A stretch of 35,417 nucleotides of DNA, taken from assembly GCA_903970165.1 (NCBI GenBank), contig CAJCHZ010000127.1, forward strand, positions 1 through 35,417, written 5' to 3'. The number at the start of each line of letters is the position of its first letter. Position 1 is the first letter of the stretch. The stretch is from Betaproteobacteria bacterium. GTDB taxonomy: Bacteria > Acidobacteriota > Terriglobia > Acidiferrales > UBA7541. Below the pieces are notes generated by a model. The model was given only the letters and a program-made list of their open reading frames with translations, did not search any database and had not been told where the DNA came from. A program made the translations under genes and the position numbers. This document shows, piece after piece, positions 1 to 7,939 of the stretch.

Positions 1-173
1 CAGTTGCGTGATTTGGTTCGGGTTTGAGCCCACGGGTGCCGGCCTCGGGTGGTTGGAGGGAAGGCTAGCATTGCTGAGGCGGGCTTGCCAGCAGAACGAC
101 GAGAAAATAGGGTGGGAGGATTTCGGCTACGGCGATGAGGGCCGGGGCCTCCTGCCGCCTACTTTTCTCATGA

Positions 174-246
174 GTGTTCATTCTAAACGGAGTTAAAGTC
201 CCTTGTTTTGATACAGATTTACAAGTGTTCATTCTAAAGGTAGTTA
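174..246. repeat. Pair of 22-bp direct repeats, 51-bp period
   Basis: Positions 174-195 and 225-246 both read GTGTTCATTCTAAA followed by an 8-base tail ending in GTTA. They match at 20 of 22 bases. The copies are in the same orientation, with starts 51 bp apart (about five helical turns). On the minus strand both could encode the peptide FRMNT within one short open frame, which may be coincidence. The arrangement suits a pair of protein-binding or recombination sites, but no function can be assigned. Confidence 0.6.
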
Positions 247-272
247 GCGGTGTGTCGAGAGAAGCGCGGAGT

Positions 273-304
273 AAAAGAAAAGGCGGCAGATTGGCTGCCG
301 CCTT
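273..304 (-). terminator. Rho-independent terminator after the VOC-domain gene
   Basis: A perfect 10-bp stem lies at 280-289 and 295-304 (AAGGCGGCAG against CTGCCGCCTT) with a 5-base loop. Read on the minus strand, the stem is followed directly by TTTTCTTTT, the uridine tract of an intrinsic terminator. It sits about 137 bp beyond the minus-strand stop codon at 441, so it most likely terminates that transcript. Confidence 0.75.
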
Positions 305-440
305 AGTGCGCTTGGCGCAATTACCCAAGTGCAAGCATAGAAAATTTTGCGACTAAGTCAGGAGAAATCGGCGCGAGGCAATGGGTAAATTTGAAACACA
401 GCTTCCTTACAATGATCGGCCAGCGGCGTAGGCGGCCACT

Positions 441-1088
441 TCATTCGGCTGGGCCGGCAAAGAGAATGAGATTTCCGTCGGGATCCACAGTGATGAAGGT
501 TCTGGCACCCCAAGGTTCTTTCTTTAATGTCTGGTGAAAGCGCACGCCAGCGGCCTGGTAGCTCAAGTAGAGCTGTTTGATCTCGTCTAGTGTAGCGACC
601 GTGAGTGAAGCGGAGAGCAGATGCTCACGTTCCCGAATATCGCCAGCGAACACGGCTTCGCCAACCACCCTTAGATTGAGACGCGCATGGTCGCGCGTGA
701 CCTGCCCGTAGAACGGCGGCTCGCCATAGACGAAGGCGACCTCGAAGCCGAGCTTATGAGTATAGAAATCGCACGATGCTTTGATGTCGCCAACGAACAA
801 TTGTGCTTCGGTTGAATTGAGAATGGGGTGTGCTGCAGACGGTCCGGCTTTGTGGGTCATGCCGTGGGCTCCTGATTTGAGCGCCTGCCATCCTTCGAAA
901 CCTCTCTCGCGGGCCACGAGCTCTTGCGCGTCGGCGAGTTTGAAGTTTGCATCCAGCACTTGCGAATCGCTGAGGTGGCAAAACCGGGGCAAGCCTGCCT
1001 TGATTCTGGCTGCGACCGGATAATACCGTTCGCGGTGCCAACGTAAATATTGTTTGGCTTGCTTCTTGAGGTTTTCGAGGTTCGGCAT
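441..1088 (-). CDS. VOC (glyoxalase/bleomycin-resistance fold) domain protein with helical N-terminal extension
   Basis: The 216-residue product has two parts. Residues 1 to about 75 form a basic, helical segment beginning MPNLENLKKQAKQYLRWHRE and ending in a REGFEGW-like motif (RERGFEGWQALKSG). Residues about 90-214 form a VOC domain: the strand AQLFVGDIKASCDFY, a second half beginning LLSASLTV, and the terminal DPDGNLILF that is very common in glyoxalase-fold proteins. VOC proteins bind a divalent metal and include lyases, dioxygenases and antibiotic-binding proteins; the substrate here cannot be told. ATG at 1088 is preferred because upstream residues in the frame look non-coding; its SD is weak. 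A strong terminator follows at 273-304. The two-part architecture is read from the sequence; the enzyme class is inferred. Confidence 0.8.
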   Translation of the reverse strand: MPNLENLKKQAKQYLRWHRERYYPVAARIKAGLPRFCHLSDSQVLDANFKLADAQELVARERGFEGWQALKSGAHGMTHKAGPSAAHPILNSTEAQLFVGDIKASCDFYTHKLGFEVAFVYGEPPFYGQVTRDHARLNLRVVGEAVFAGDIREREHLLSASLTVATLDEIKQLYLSYQAAGVRFHQTLKKEPWGARTFITVDPDGNLILFAGPAE

Positions 1089-1241
1089 AGGCGCAAAGAA
1101 TCTACACGTCGTAGGTGGGCGTTGCCCTTTCGATTTGCACCGATGCGCCCTACGCAGCCATGAAAATGGTGCCTCCGCCAATAAGGAGTTGTCAACTCTT
1201 GCTCTGATGGCTGCTCCGGCCTTCACTTGGGAGCGCTACAA

Positions 1242-1264
1242 AAGCGGGAGCAAGGCCCCCGCAC
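1242..1264. repeat. REP-like GC-rich palindrome, copy A
   Basis: This 23-bp segment begins AAGCGGGAGCA and ends CCGCAC. It matches 20 of 23 positions of the cleaner palindrome at 12504-12526. It lies in the intergenic space just upstream of the secreted-protein gene at 1337. The second half is degenerate here (CAAGGCCCCCGC), so the hairpin is imperfect. Confidence 0.5.
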
Positions 1265-1336
1265 ATCGCATAGTTTTTTGAGGGGTTACAGTTTTGGTGG
1301 GGAATTGTCGCCTATCAGAGTAGGAGGAAGTTCACC

Positions 1337-2665
1337 ATGAAACGAACAAGTCAGGCATGCGACCTGGTCCTGTGGCTGGGATCACTAATCGGAAGGCAAG
1401 AGAGTGAGAGTGGGAAAGGTTTCCCTGCGACCGCGGAGCGGGCCATCTCAAAAAGCATGGGCTATTCCCGTTGGGCGATTACGGCGGTGCTGGGGTTGCT
1501 TATGGCGGCAAGCAGCTTTGGGCAGGTAAAGGGGCTGTACAGTTATACGGCCGGTCAGGCGATGCTCCCGGCGGTGGCGACAACCGCGTCCAGCAGCCGG
1601 AGCTCGTATATCGTAACGATGAGCATGGCTGGGCCAGGCGAAACGATGGAACTGAGAGCGTGGAATGATGCGGGAGGTTATCTTGTGCGCATTGGGACGG
1701 CTAACTGGACTCCAGGAACTGGACCAAGCGCCTTCGCTTATGCGATTGCCACCCTGGATGCGAACCGCGTGGTGGCCGCGTATGCGGATGAGTCGAGTAA
1801 CTTGTATGTCGGAGTCTGGATGGTGGGAGCGACGAACCCTTCGCCGTTCTATCTACAAGGGATGGGCAGCACGACAGCGTCTGGAAGCCTGGGACCGGCC
1901 TACGGTGCCGGCCTCGCCATAACGGCGCTCAGCGCGACGGAAGTGGTAACCGCAGCGGTAGATCCCGCCGGCAACCTTCGCGTGCAAACCTGGGCGATCG
2001 ATGCGTACGGAGACGTCGCACTGCAAAACACAGAAGTTGGAGGAGGAATCCTGAACGTCTTCATGACGGCCATAAACTCGACGCAAGTGGCCACCGCTGT
2101 GGACTCAAACGACGGAGACAGTGTGATTCGGGTTTGGCAAATCGGCACCGGAGGAGCTATCACGAAGCAGGGTGACTACAGCCTCACGGGCGCGAATAAC
2201 ATCACCACAGGGATTGCCCTTGCGCCTCTGGGTGGCCTCCTGGGCAACTATGAAGTGATGACCAGCTACGCGCACAATATTGTGAGCAAAGGAGTTCCGG
2301 TCGGCACCGAGCTTCAAGTGAGGAGCTGGGGCATCAGCAGCGCCGGGAACGTAACCATCGGGCAAACGGGAACGGATGCGAACGGCGCATTCGAATCCGC
2401 CATCGCGTGGACGCCGGGTCTAAATCCCGTTACCGTTTCGATGGAAAATACGTCCGGTGGTACCACGGAAAGCGCCGCGGAGGCATGGAAATACAATGCG
2501 ACCTCCTGGTCTGTGTCCAGCTCCACCAACATTACAGAGGTGACGAACCCGGGTTCTATAACTCTGGTGAGCGAAGGGACCAGCGGAGGCGTCAACTACT
2601 ACGTGGCCGCATTTCCAGACAGTTCAGGAAACCTGCGAGTCGAGGTGCTGTCGTACACACCTTAA
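1337..2665 (+). CDS. Secreted repeat protein, probably a beta-propeller; function unknown
   Basis: The 442-residue product has a hydrophobic export signal at about residues 44-62 (WAITAVLGLLMAASSFGQ), preceded by an unusually long N-terminus of about 40 residues. The start at 1337 is backed by a perfect SD (AGGAGG at 1322-1327, 9-nt spacing). A later ATG at 1457 would give a conventional signal peptide but has only a weak SD. The mature part is rich in Ser, Thr, Gly and Ala and contains about six loosely repeated units, each with a strand like NLRVQTWAI, SVIRVWQI, LQVRSWGI or NLRVEVLSY. This pattern suggests a five- to seven-bladed propeller or similar all-beta repeat fold. No catalytic motif was recognised. 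A hairpin at 2705-2733 separates it from the convergent downstream gene. Confidence 0.75.
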   Translation: MKRTSQACDLVLWLGSLIGRQESESGKGFPATAERAISKSMGYSRWAITAVLGLLMAASSFGQVKGLYSYTAGQAMLPAVATTASSSRSSYIVTMSMAGPGETMELRAWNDAGGYLVRIGTANWTPGTGPSAFAYAIATLDANRVVAAYADESSNLYVGVWMVGATNPSPFYLQGMGSTTASGSLGPAYGAGLAITALSATEVVTAAVDPAGNLRVQTWAIDAYGDVALQNTEVGGGILNVFMTAINSTQVATAVDSNDGDSVIRVWQIGTGGAITKQGDYSLTGANNITTGIALAPLGGLLGNYEVMTSYAHNIVSKGVPVGTELQVRSWGISSAGNVTIGQTGTDANGAFESAIAWTPGLNPVTVSMENTSGGTTESAAEAWKYNATSWSVSSSTNITEVTNPGSITLVSEGTSGGVNYYVAAFPDSSGNLRVEVLSYTP

Positions 2666-2704
2666 TGTCCAGCAAGCAGCAGAAACAGAGAGCCGGCTTC
2701 TTCC

Positions 2705-2733
2705 AACTCCCTCCTCGATGGCGAGGGGGAGTT
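2705..2733. terminator. Possible bidirectional terminator between convergent genes
   Basis: AACTCCC (2705-2711) pairs with GGGAGTT (2727-2733), and inside it CCTC pairs with GAGG around a 6-base loop, with a single bulged T. It lies in the 80-bp gap between the plus gene ending at 2665 and the minus gene ending at 2746, where a shared terminator is expected. Neither strand has a good uridine run, so intrinsic activity is uncertain. Confidence 0.4.
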
Positions 2734-2745
2734 GCCGTTTCAGGT

Positions 2746-3714
2746 TCAGCCAAAGACGAGCACTTGTTTCGTTCGCGTTTTTCTTTCGGCAACCTTTGTG
2801 TAGGCTTCGATAGCTTTTTCAAATGGATTGGCTTCGATTTGCGAAACACGCAGAAAGCCAGCCAGAAAAACTTCTCGCAAATGATTCATGATGGCGGCAA
2901 TTTCGGGGCCTGTGAGCTTCTGTGTGTCTACTCCAATCAGATGAGATTGGTTGTGGTAAAAATCGGTCAAGTTCAGATGAACCTCGGCGGCCGGACCGGC
3001 CGAGTTCGTGATCGCGATCTGCCTTCCTCCCACCCGAAGCGAACGCAGGCAGGAATTAAATAGATTTCCCCCCACCGTATCGAGGACCATGTCCACCCCG
3101 TGGCCTCCGGTAGCTTGCCGCGCAGCGCTCGCCAGATCGGCTTCCTTGAGATTGACAAAGACATCTGCCTCGGGCGCGGCCTGAACGATGTCGGCTGCCA
3201 CCACGGAGGCGCCTTTCCAGTGGGCAATCTGAATCGCGGCGCTACCTACGGCACCGGCGGCGCCGGTGATAAGAAGGCGCTCTCCTTTTTGCAGGTGCCC
3301 CACCTCAATCAGAGACTGCCAAGCCGTGATATAGGGCACGCCGACTGCCGCAGCCTGCTCGAGGCTGAGCGCTTCCGGCTTTTCCGACAGCCAGGAAGAA
3401 GGCAAGGTGACAAATTGAGCGTGCGCACCGGGGCGGACAACTCCGAAGCCGGATCCTGTGCCCCACACCTGTTTGCCGGTCCATGCGCCGCCGGCCACCA
3501 CGAGCCCGGCAAAGTCACGCCCTGGAGTCATCGGAAGCTTAGAATGAAAGCGCCCAGCGACTGTTGCGATGTCCGATGGATTGATGCTTGATGCCTTGAC
3601 CTGCACCAGCACTTCATCGTCATGCAAAACAGGAAGCGGTAAGTCCTGAAAGCTAAGAACCGCAGGCGGGCCGAACTCTTGAAACCGAAGGGCTTTCATC
3701 GTTTTTGTGGACAT
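2746..3714 (-). CDS. Zinc-independent MDR oxidoreductase, quinone oxidoreductase (zeta-crystallin) type
   Basis: The product (322 residues from the ATG at 3714) is a medium-chain dehydrogenase/reductase. It has a GroES-like N-terminal domain (MKALRFQEFGPPAVL, then KASSINPSDIATVAGRF and PMTPGRDFAG) and a Rossmann NAD(P)H domain with the motif ITGAAGAVGSAAIQIA. There is no run of four cysteines, so no structural zinc, and the His/Cys catalytic zinc ligands are absent. Both fit the NADPH:quinone oxidoreductase branch. It probably reduces quinones or alpha,beta-unsaturated carbonyls in the cytoplasm. Possible starts are GTG at 3753, ATG at 3714 and ATG at 3699, none with a clear SD. The gene stands alone, convergent to the upstream secreted-protein gene. 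Confidence 0.88.
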   Translation of the reverse strand: MSTKTMKALRFQEFGPPAVLSFQDLPLPVLHDDEVLVQVKASSINPSDIATVAGRFHSKLPMTPGRDFAGLVVAGGAWTGKQVWGTGSGFGVVRPGAHAQFVTLPSSWLSEKPEALSLEQAAAVGVPYITAWQSLIEVGHLQKGERLLITGAAGAVGSAAIQIAHWKGASVVAADIVQAAPEADVFVNLKEADLASAARQATGGHGVDMVLDTVGGNLFNSCLRSLRVGGRQIAITNSAGPAAEVHLNLTDFYHNQSHLIGVDTQKLTGPEIAAIMNHLREVFLAGFLRVSQIEANPFEKAIEAYTKVAERKTRTKQVLVFG

Positions 3715-3932
3715 TTTTATACCAGCGGTGAGCAATTCCAATTTGTTCGGCACACGAGCGCGCCTGGCATCCGGCGGAGGGCAAATTTTCCTCCTGTGTC
3801 ATGTGGTTGTAAAGGGAGTTCTTCGATTGGTGGTGGTCAGTTTCCGGTTAATGCTGTCAATCGGGATTCAGGAGGTGAGTTGCCGACCACTCGACCTCAA
3901 TCAGGAGGAATTTCACCAATCGCTTGGGTAAC

Positions 3933-5138
3933 ATGGAGAACATGCAAAGATTCTGTCGATTACCTGCTTGCAGTCTCCTGCTTGTGGCTTTCGCCAGCGT
4001 ATGCGTTTCTCCGAATTTAGCGCAAAGGGTATCACTATCGAGCAAACCGGAACGTCCTAGTCCTTGGCTCGAAGTGGTGCAGGAATCGGCAATCGATCAA
4101 CTCTTTTTTCGGCCCCCGGACTCTCCAGGATATGCAGTGGCCCTCATCAAAGATGGCGAGTTCGTCTTCGCCAAGGGGTACGGTCTCGCCAATCTTGATG
4201 ACAATATTCCGATAACGCCCGAGACGTCCTTCCATCTCGCGTCGTTGTCCAAGCAATTCACCGCCGCGGCGGTGGCGCTTCTGGTTCTCGACCACAAGAT
4301 CGCCCTTTCCGATCCGGTTGCGAAGTACCTGCCTCAGGTCTCAAAATACGGCGACGGCCTACGCATCGAACATCTGGTTTACATGACTAGCGGGCTTCAC
4401 GAGTACACCGATGAGCCGCGAAAGAATGGCTCGCCGTGGATGACGTTTTACTATTTCACGCGCGATGAAGCTATTGCGGCGGCGCTGGAGCCGAAGCAGT
4501 TGGAATTCGCCCCTGGGACGAAGTGGGCCTACCGAAATATCAACTACATGATGCTGACGAAGATTGTTGAGGTCGTCAGTCACGAACCGTTCGCCGCATT
4601 CATGCAGGATCGGGTCTTTGGGCCTCTCGGGATGTCGCACAGCAAGATCAACGACGACAGCACTGAGATCATTCCGCATCGGGCAACAGGCTACGCTCTG
4701 CGTTCCGATCCGCGCGTTATTGAAGAACTCGAACAGGTGGGTATCGCGATCCATCCTGGTGACGGCTGGGTGCGATTGGTCCGAGTCGCTCCGCACTTCG
4801 GCGGTAGCGGTGTCTTTACGACACTCAACGATCTCCTGTTGTGGGATAGAAACTGGTACACAGGAACTCTGGCGGGGTCCCCGTTCGTTGAACTCATGGA
4901 CAAACGAATGAAGTTCCAGCATGACAAGGACAACGACGCTCTCGGCCTAGTATGGCGCTCAACGTATGACCATCCCATGCTCGACTATACTGGCGGCGAT
5001 ACAGACACCTCGACGTATATGGCCCGCTTCCCGGAACAACGCTTCACGATCATATGTCTTTCGAACATGCCGCTCGGAGATGCGGAAGGCAAGGCACACG
5101 CAGTGCTAGATCTCCTCCACGGTTGGGGCAAGCTGTAG
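3933..5138 (+). CDS. Secreted serine hydrolase, class C beta-lactamase/penicillin-binding-protein-like fold
   Basis: The product of about 401 residues has an N-terminal signal peptide (hydrophobic LPACSLLLVAFASVCV) and the beta-lactamase-family signatures: SLSK (nucleophile Ser104, Lys107 from this start) and YRN (Tyr200, Asn202), with a YTGGDTDTST segment where the third motif is expected. Family members include esterases, D-aminopeptidases, carboxypeptidases and AmpC. Substrate cannot be predicted. The start is ambiguous. AGGAGG at 3903-3908 is 24 nt from the ATG at 3933 and 15 nt from a TTG at 3924, both too far for a normal SD. A second TCAGGAGG lies at about 3869. The gene faces a second hydrolase of the same superfamily, with a 106-bp gap between stop codons. 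Confidence 0.85.
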   Translation: MENMQRFCRLPACSLLLVAFASVCVSPNLAQRVSLSSKPERPSPWLEVVQESAIDQLFFRPPDSPGYAVALIKDGEFVFAKGYGLANLDDNIPITPETSFHLASLSKQFTAAAVALLVLDHKIALSDPVAKYLPQVSKYGDGLRIEHLVYMTSGLHEYTDEPRKNGSPWMTFYYFTRDEAIAAALEPKQLEFAPGTKWAYRNINYMMLTKIVEVVSHEPFAAFMQDRVFGPLGMSHSKINDDSTEIIPHRATGYALRSDPRVIEELEQVGIAIHPGDGWVRLVRVAPHFGGSGVFTTLNDLLLWDRNWYTGTLAGSPFVELMDKRMKFQHDKDNDALGLVWRSTYDHPMLDYTGGDTDTSTYMARFPEQRFTIICLSNMPLGDAEGKAHAVLDLLHGWGKL

Positions 5139-5244
5139 AGATCGCTCGCCGATTACGGGCAAACCGGACGTAACTCATGAGTCGAAGGTCAGCCAGAACT
5201 CGCACTGCTCTCCCGGCAATCGCGCCCGTTGAGACACTGCGAAC

Positions 5245-6441
5245 TCACGACTTTCCAGCGTGGTCGCCATATTCCCAGTCATACGGTGCGCCAGTTTCGC
5301 CGAGTATGAACCTGACCAACTCGGAGAAGCCCGCTTCGGAGCGAACGTCGTTCGACAGGATGACCACGCAACGCTGCGTGGTCTCGATGCAGACCATGGT
5401 GTTTGCGGTCTGACCGTCGTGGCCACCTTTGTAGAAGCCGCGGCCCTGCGGGCCGTCGAAGACGACGACGCCTAACCCCGCGTACAAATCCATGCGCTGC
5501 TCACTCACCGGCAAGTCGGGGAGGAACGGGGGAAACTGATGGGCCGTGGTTATATGCAGCAGCGGCTTGATCATCTCGGCGCGTGATGCTTCACTCAGGC
5601 CATCGCCACGCACCAAGGCAGCGGCGAATTTCGGCAGGTCGGAAATCGTAGTTTCCATCGAGCCCGCCGCGCGCACTTTCTTGCGATGGTCATATTGCTG
5701 CGGCTGGCCCTGATCGTTCCAGCCATCGGCGAGATTGGCAGCGAAATCGTCACGCCACACCAGGCTTGTGCGAGTCATTCCCAGCCGGCTGAAATTGGTG
5801 TTGGTGAGGTCGCCGACATCGAGGCCCAACCCCTGGGTCTTGCGGCCGTGCTCGATAACAAATTGCAATAGGATGAAACCTTCGCCCGAATAGTTGTAGC
5901 GCGTGCCCGGTTCGCAATGGATGTGCAATTTTTGGTCGGGTTCGATGAACCAAAAGTTGCTGAAGCCAGTCGAATGGGTAAGGCACATACGCGGCGTGAG
6001 CTTTTCCCAACGCGAATCGCCGGCTAGATCCTTGTATGGCCCGTACTTGTCCGGAAAAATCGGATCGGGGCCATAACTCGGCAGTGGATTGTCGAGATCG
6101 TCTTTGAGGGGTGTATCGAGCTTGAGCTTGCCCTGATCAATCAGTTGCATCACCGTGTAAGCAAACACCGTTTTCGTTAGGGACGCGCCGTACATAACGG
6201 TGTCCGTGGTGAGCGGATCTCCCTTGGCGTTACGGAGGCCGTAGGCGTGGACGTAACCGACCTTGCCGTGATCGACGACCGCAACGGCCATGCCCTTGGC
6301 GTTGGTGTGCGACATGATCTTGCTGACTTCGGAGTCGATCGACGCGCCGCTGGGTATGGTTTGAGCGACAGCCCCGACGGGAAGGCAGAAGGCAGCAAAA
6401 AGCGGAGCGAAGAAAGGAAGAATTTTTTTCAGCATTCTCAA
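5245..6441 (-). CDS. Secreted serine hydrolase, beta-lactamase-like family (second copy)
   Basis: The 398-residue product has a Sec signal peptide (KKILPFFAPLFAAFCLPVGAVAQ). Its active-site motifs are SLTK (Ser87, Lys90) and Tyr184-Ser185-Gly186 in YNYSGEGF, with KGGHDGQT near residue 345 as the probable third (KTG-like) motif. It belongs to the same superfamily as the convergent gene at 3933 but differs enough not to be a recent duplicate. TTG at 6441 is preferred because AGGA is 7 nt upstream; the ATG at 6435 is 13 nt from it. It acts in the periplasm or outside the cell. Substrate unknown: peptide, ester or beta-lactam are all possible. Confidence 0.87.
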   Translation of the reverse strand: MRMLKKILPFFAPLFAAFCLPVGAVAQTIPSGASIDSEVSKIMSHTNAKGMAVAVVDHGKVGYVHAYGLRNAKGDPLTTDTVMYGASLTKTVFAYTVMQLIDQGKLKLDTPLKDDLDNPLPSYGPDPIFPDKYGPYKDLAGDSRWEKLTPRMCLTHSTGFSNFWFIEPDQKLHIHCEPGTRYNYSGEGFILLQFVIEHGRKTQGLGLDVGDLTNTNFSRLGMTRTSLVWRDDFAANLADGWNDQGQPQQYDHRKKVRAAGSMETTISDLPKFAAALVRGDGLSEASRAEMIKPLLHITTAHQFPPFLPDLPVSEQRMDLYAGLGVVVFDGPQGRGFYKGGHDGQTANTMVCIETTQRCVVILSNDVRSEAGFSELVRFILGETGAPYDWEYGDHAGKS

Positions 6442-6690
6442 GGTGAGGTCCTTTTAGAACTGGATGCTGACTGATGTCCTTTTCGAAGAAAGCGTACGTT
6501 CCGAAACCTGATTAGAGTTACTCACAGGGTTCTAGCAAAAATCCGTCCGTTTCTGAACATTGGTAAAACTGAGGGCCGACCACGTAACTCATATCGCGCG
6601 CAAAATGCAATTTACAGAATTCTCTGGAATGTGACCAGCCCGGGATTTTAGTCCAGGATGAGAGTGAAGAGATTCTAAATCACAGCCATT

Positions 6691-6780
6691 GAGGTGCGGT
6701 GGGGATTGAAAGTGGGCAGATGGATGAGGAACGGATGGAGCGGGGAGAGAGGAGGCTAGAAAGGCTGGGGAGGCGGGTAT
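6691..6780 (-). terminator. Probable Rho-dependent termination region after cpoB
   Basis: The 354-bp gap 6442-6795 has no gene. Its part next to cpoB is strongly skewed: counting bases 6691-6780 on the plus strand gives 48 G and 7 C. The minus-strand transcript leaving cpoB would therefore carry 48 C and 7 G in 90 nt, with many CU/CA steps. Long C-rich, G-poor, unstructured trailers are the known signature of Rho utilisation sites. This would close the Tol-Pal operon. The other half (6442-6690) presumably holds the promoter of the hydrolase at 6441; no clear -35/-10 pair was found. Confidence 0.45.
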
Positions 6781-6795
6781 TGGAATTTGTGTGGG

Positions 6796-7725
6796 TTAGC
6801 TTGCTCCGGAAACAGAGACTCCCAGCTTTTTGAGTTCGCCTTCGGCGATGCGGTCTTCATCGGTTTTGGGATAGCGGCGGATGACTTCGCGTAGTTCGCG
6901 GACTCCGGAGGTTTTTTGGCCGAGGGCGATCAAGGCCAGGCCTTTCTTCAGGCGAGCTGGAGCGAGCTTAAAACTCTTGGGGTAGCCAGTGAGCACTTTG
7001 TCGTATTCGGCGACGGCGTCCTGGTATTGCTTTTGGGCGTAGGCAATTTCGCCGAGATAGAATTGCGCGTTGGAGGCGAGATCGGTGTCGCTGTAATACT
7101 TCAGGTAGTCCAGGAATTCCTGGCGGGCGAGATCATATTTGCCGCTGGTAATGTCACGCAGGCCATTGGAATAGAGCATGTCGGCGGAGGGAGGCGGTCC
7201 GGCAGCAGCGCTGCCATCCGGGGAGGCAACGTTGTTGGACGGCTTGGGTGTGGTGCCCCCGGTCGGGGCAGAGGTCGTTCCGGAAGCAGGAGCTGAGCCG
7301 GAGACTTTGGAATCGATGCCCTGGACGGCGCTCTGGAGATCCACGAGTTGCTGGTTTAGTTTGCCGAGGCGCGATTTGATTTCTTCGAGATTGTCGGAGA
7401 GGCCCTGGACCTGGGTGGACATGGTGTCGAGGCGGGCGCCGGAGTTGGCTTGGACGTCCTGAACGGTCTTTTGTACGTTGGCCATGGTGCCGTTGAGCTT
7501 GCCGACGTTGTCGCTAGCCTGCTCGACCAGAGTTTTGAGGACGGTATGGTCCTTCAACATTTGATCGGACATGTCCTTTTGATTCTGGAGCAGCGTGGTG
7601 ACATCACGCTGAAGGTCGAGAATTTCGCGGGCCACGGCCTCAGCTGGGCGCGGCCCGATAATGCTGCCGCCGATAGCACCGGCAAAAACAGCGGCGGCGA
7701 AAATGAAGATGTTGCGGATTTTCAT
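6796..7725 (-). CDS. cpoB: Tol-Pal accessory protein CpoB (YbgF)
   Basis: The 309-residue periplasmic product has an N-terminal hydrophobic signal (IFIFAAAVFAGAIGGSIIG). A long heptad-rich coiled coil follows (about residues 35-140, e.g. ILDLQRDVTTLLQNQ), the trimerisation region of CpoB. Next is a flexible Ser/Thr/Pro/Gly linker, then C-terminal TPR repeats (about 183-300: MLYSNGLRDITSGKYDLARQ and NAQFYLGEIAYAQKQYQDAV). In E. coli, CpoB couples Tol-Pal constriction to peptidoglycan synthesis by PBP1B. ATG at 7725 has AGGAGG (7734-7739) at 8-nt spacing. It is the last gene of the operon, separated from pal by 214 bp with a strong hairpin, which may set its expression apart from pal. Confidence 0.93.
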   Translation of the reverse strand: MKIRNIFIFAAAVFAGAIGGSIIGPRPAEAVAREILDLQRDVTTLLQNQKDMSDQMLKDHTVLKTLVEQASDNVGKLNGTMANVQKTVQDVQANSGARLDTMSTQVQGLSDNLEEIKSRLGKLNQQLVDLQSAVQGIDSKVSGSAPASGTTSAPTGGTTPKPSNNVASPDGSAAAGPPPSADMLYSNGLRDITSGKYDLARQEFLDYLKYYSDTDLASNAQFYLGEIAYAQKQYQDAVAEYDKVLTGYPKSFKLAPARLKKGLALIALGQKTSGVRELREVIRRYPKTDEDRIAEGELKKLGVSVSGAS

Positions 7726-7863
7726 GAACAAAACCTCCTCGGATGCTTCTACTGCGTGCCTCTACTCAATCAGATGCCAGGCCAGGGAAGAACGCGCATA
7801 CTGGAAAATGCGGAGGCCTGCGGCAGGGTGGATGCCGCGGACTCTTTACTCACTCTAATGGGA

Positions 7864-7903
7864 GAGCCGCGTGCGAGCAAGAGGTTGCTCGAACACGCGG
7901 CTC
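7864..7903 (-). other. Long RNA hairpin between pal and cpoB
   Basis: GAGCCGCGTG (7864-7873) pairs with CACGCGGCTC (7894-7903), and CGAGCAA (7874-7880) pairs with TTGCTCG (7885-7891). That is 17 base pairs with only a 2-base bulge and a 4-base loop. It begins 37 bp after the pal stop codon in the transcribed direction. No uridine tract follows on the minus strand, so it is more likely an mRNA-stabilising or processing structure, or a weak attenuator, than a full terminator. Confidence 0.65.
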
Positions 7904-7939
7904 GGTAGGTCATCGAACAGTTACGAGGCTGCAGGTCAG

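Larger units (their letters stand above)
1..440. other. Non-coding left edge with a repeat pair and a terminator
   Basis: No convincing gene is visible here. Short open frames on both strands have no ribosome binding site and no recognisable protein character. The stretch holds a pair of near-identical 22-bp direct repeats (174-195 and 225-246) and a minus-strand terminator hairpin (273-304), which probably ends transcription of the VOC-domain gene that stops at 441. The first 170 bases could be the trailer or a decayed part of a gene to the left of the window. Confidence 0.5.

Noticed and set aside
3933..6441. Convergent serine hydrolases as a recent duplication or inverted repeat
   Set aside because: They share only the superfamily motifs; sequence and active-site variants (YRN versus YSG) differ too much, and no long DNA identity exists.
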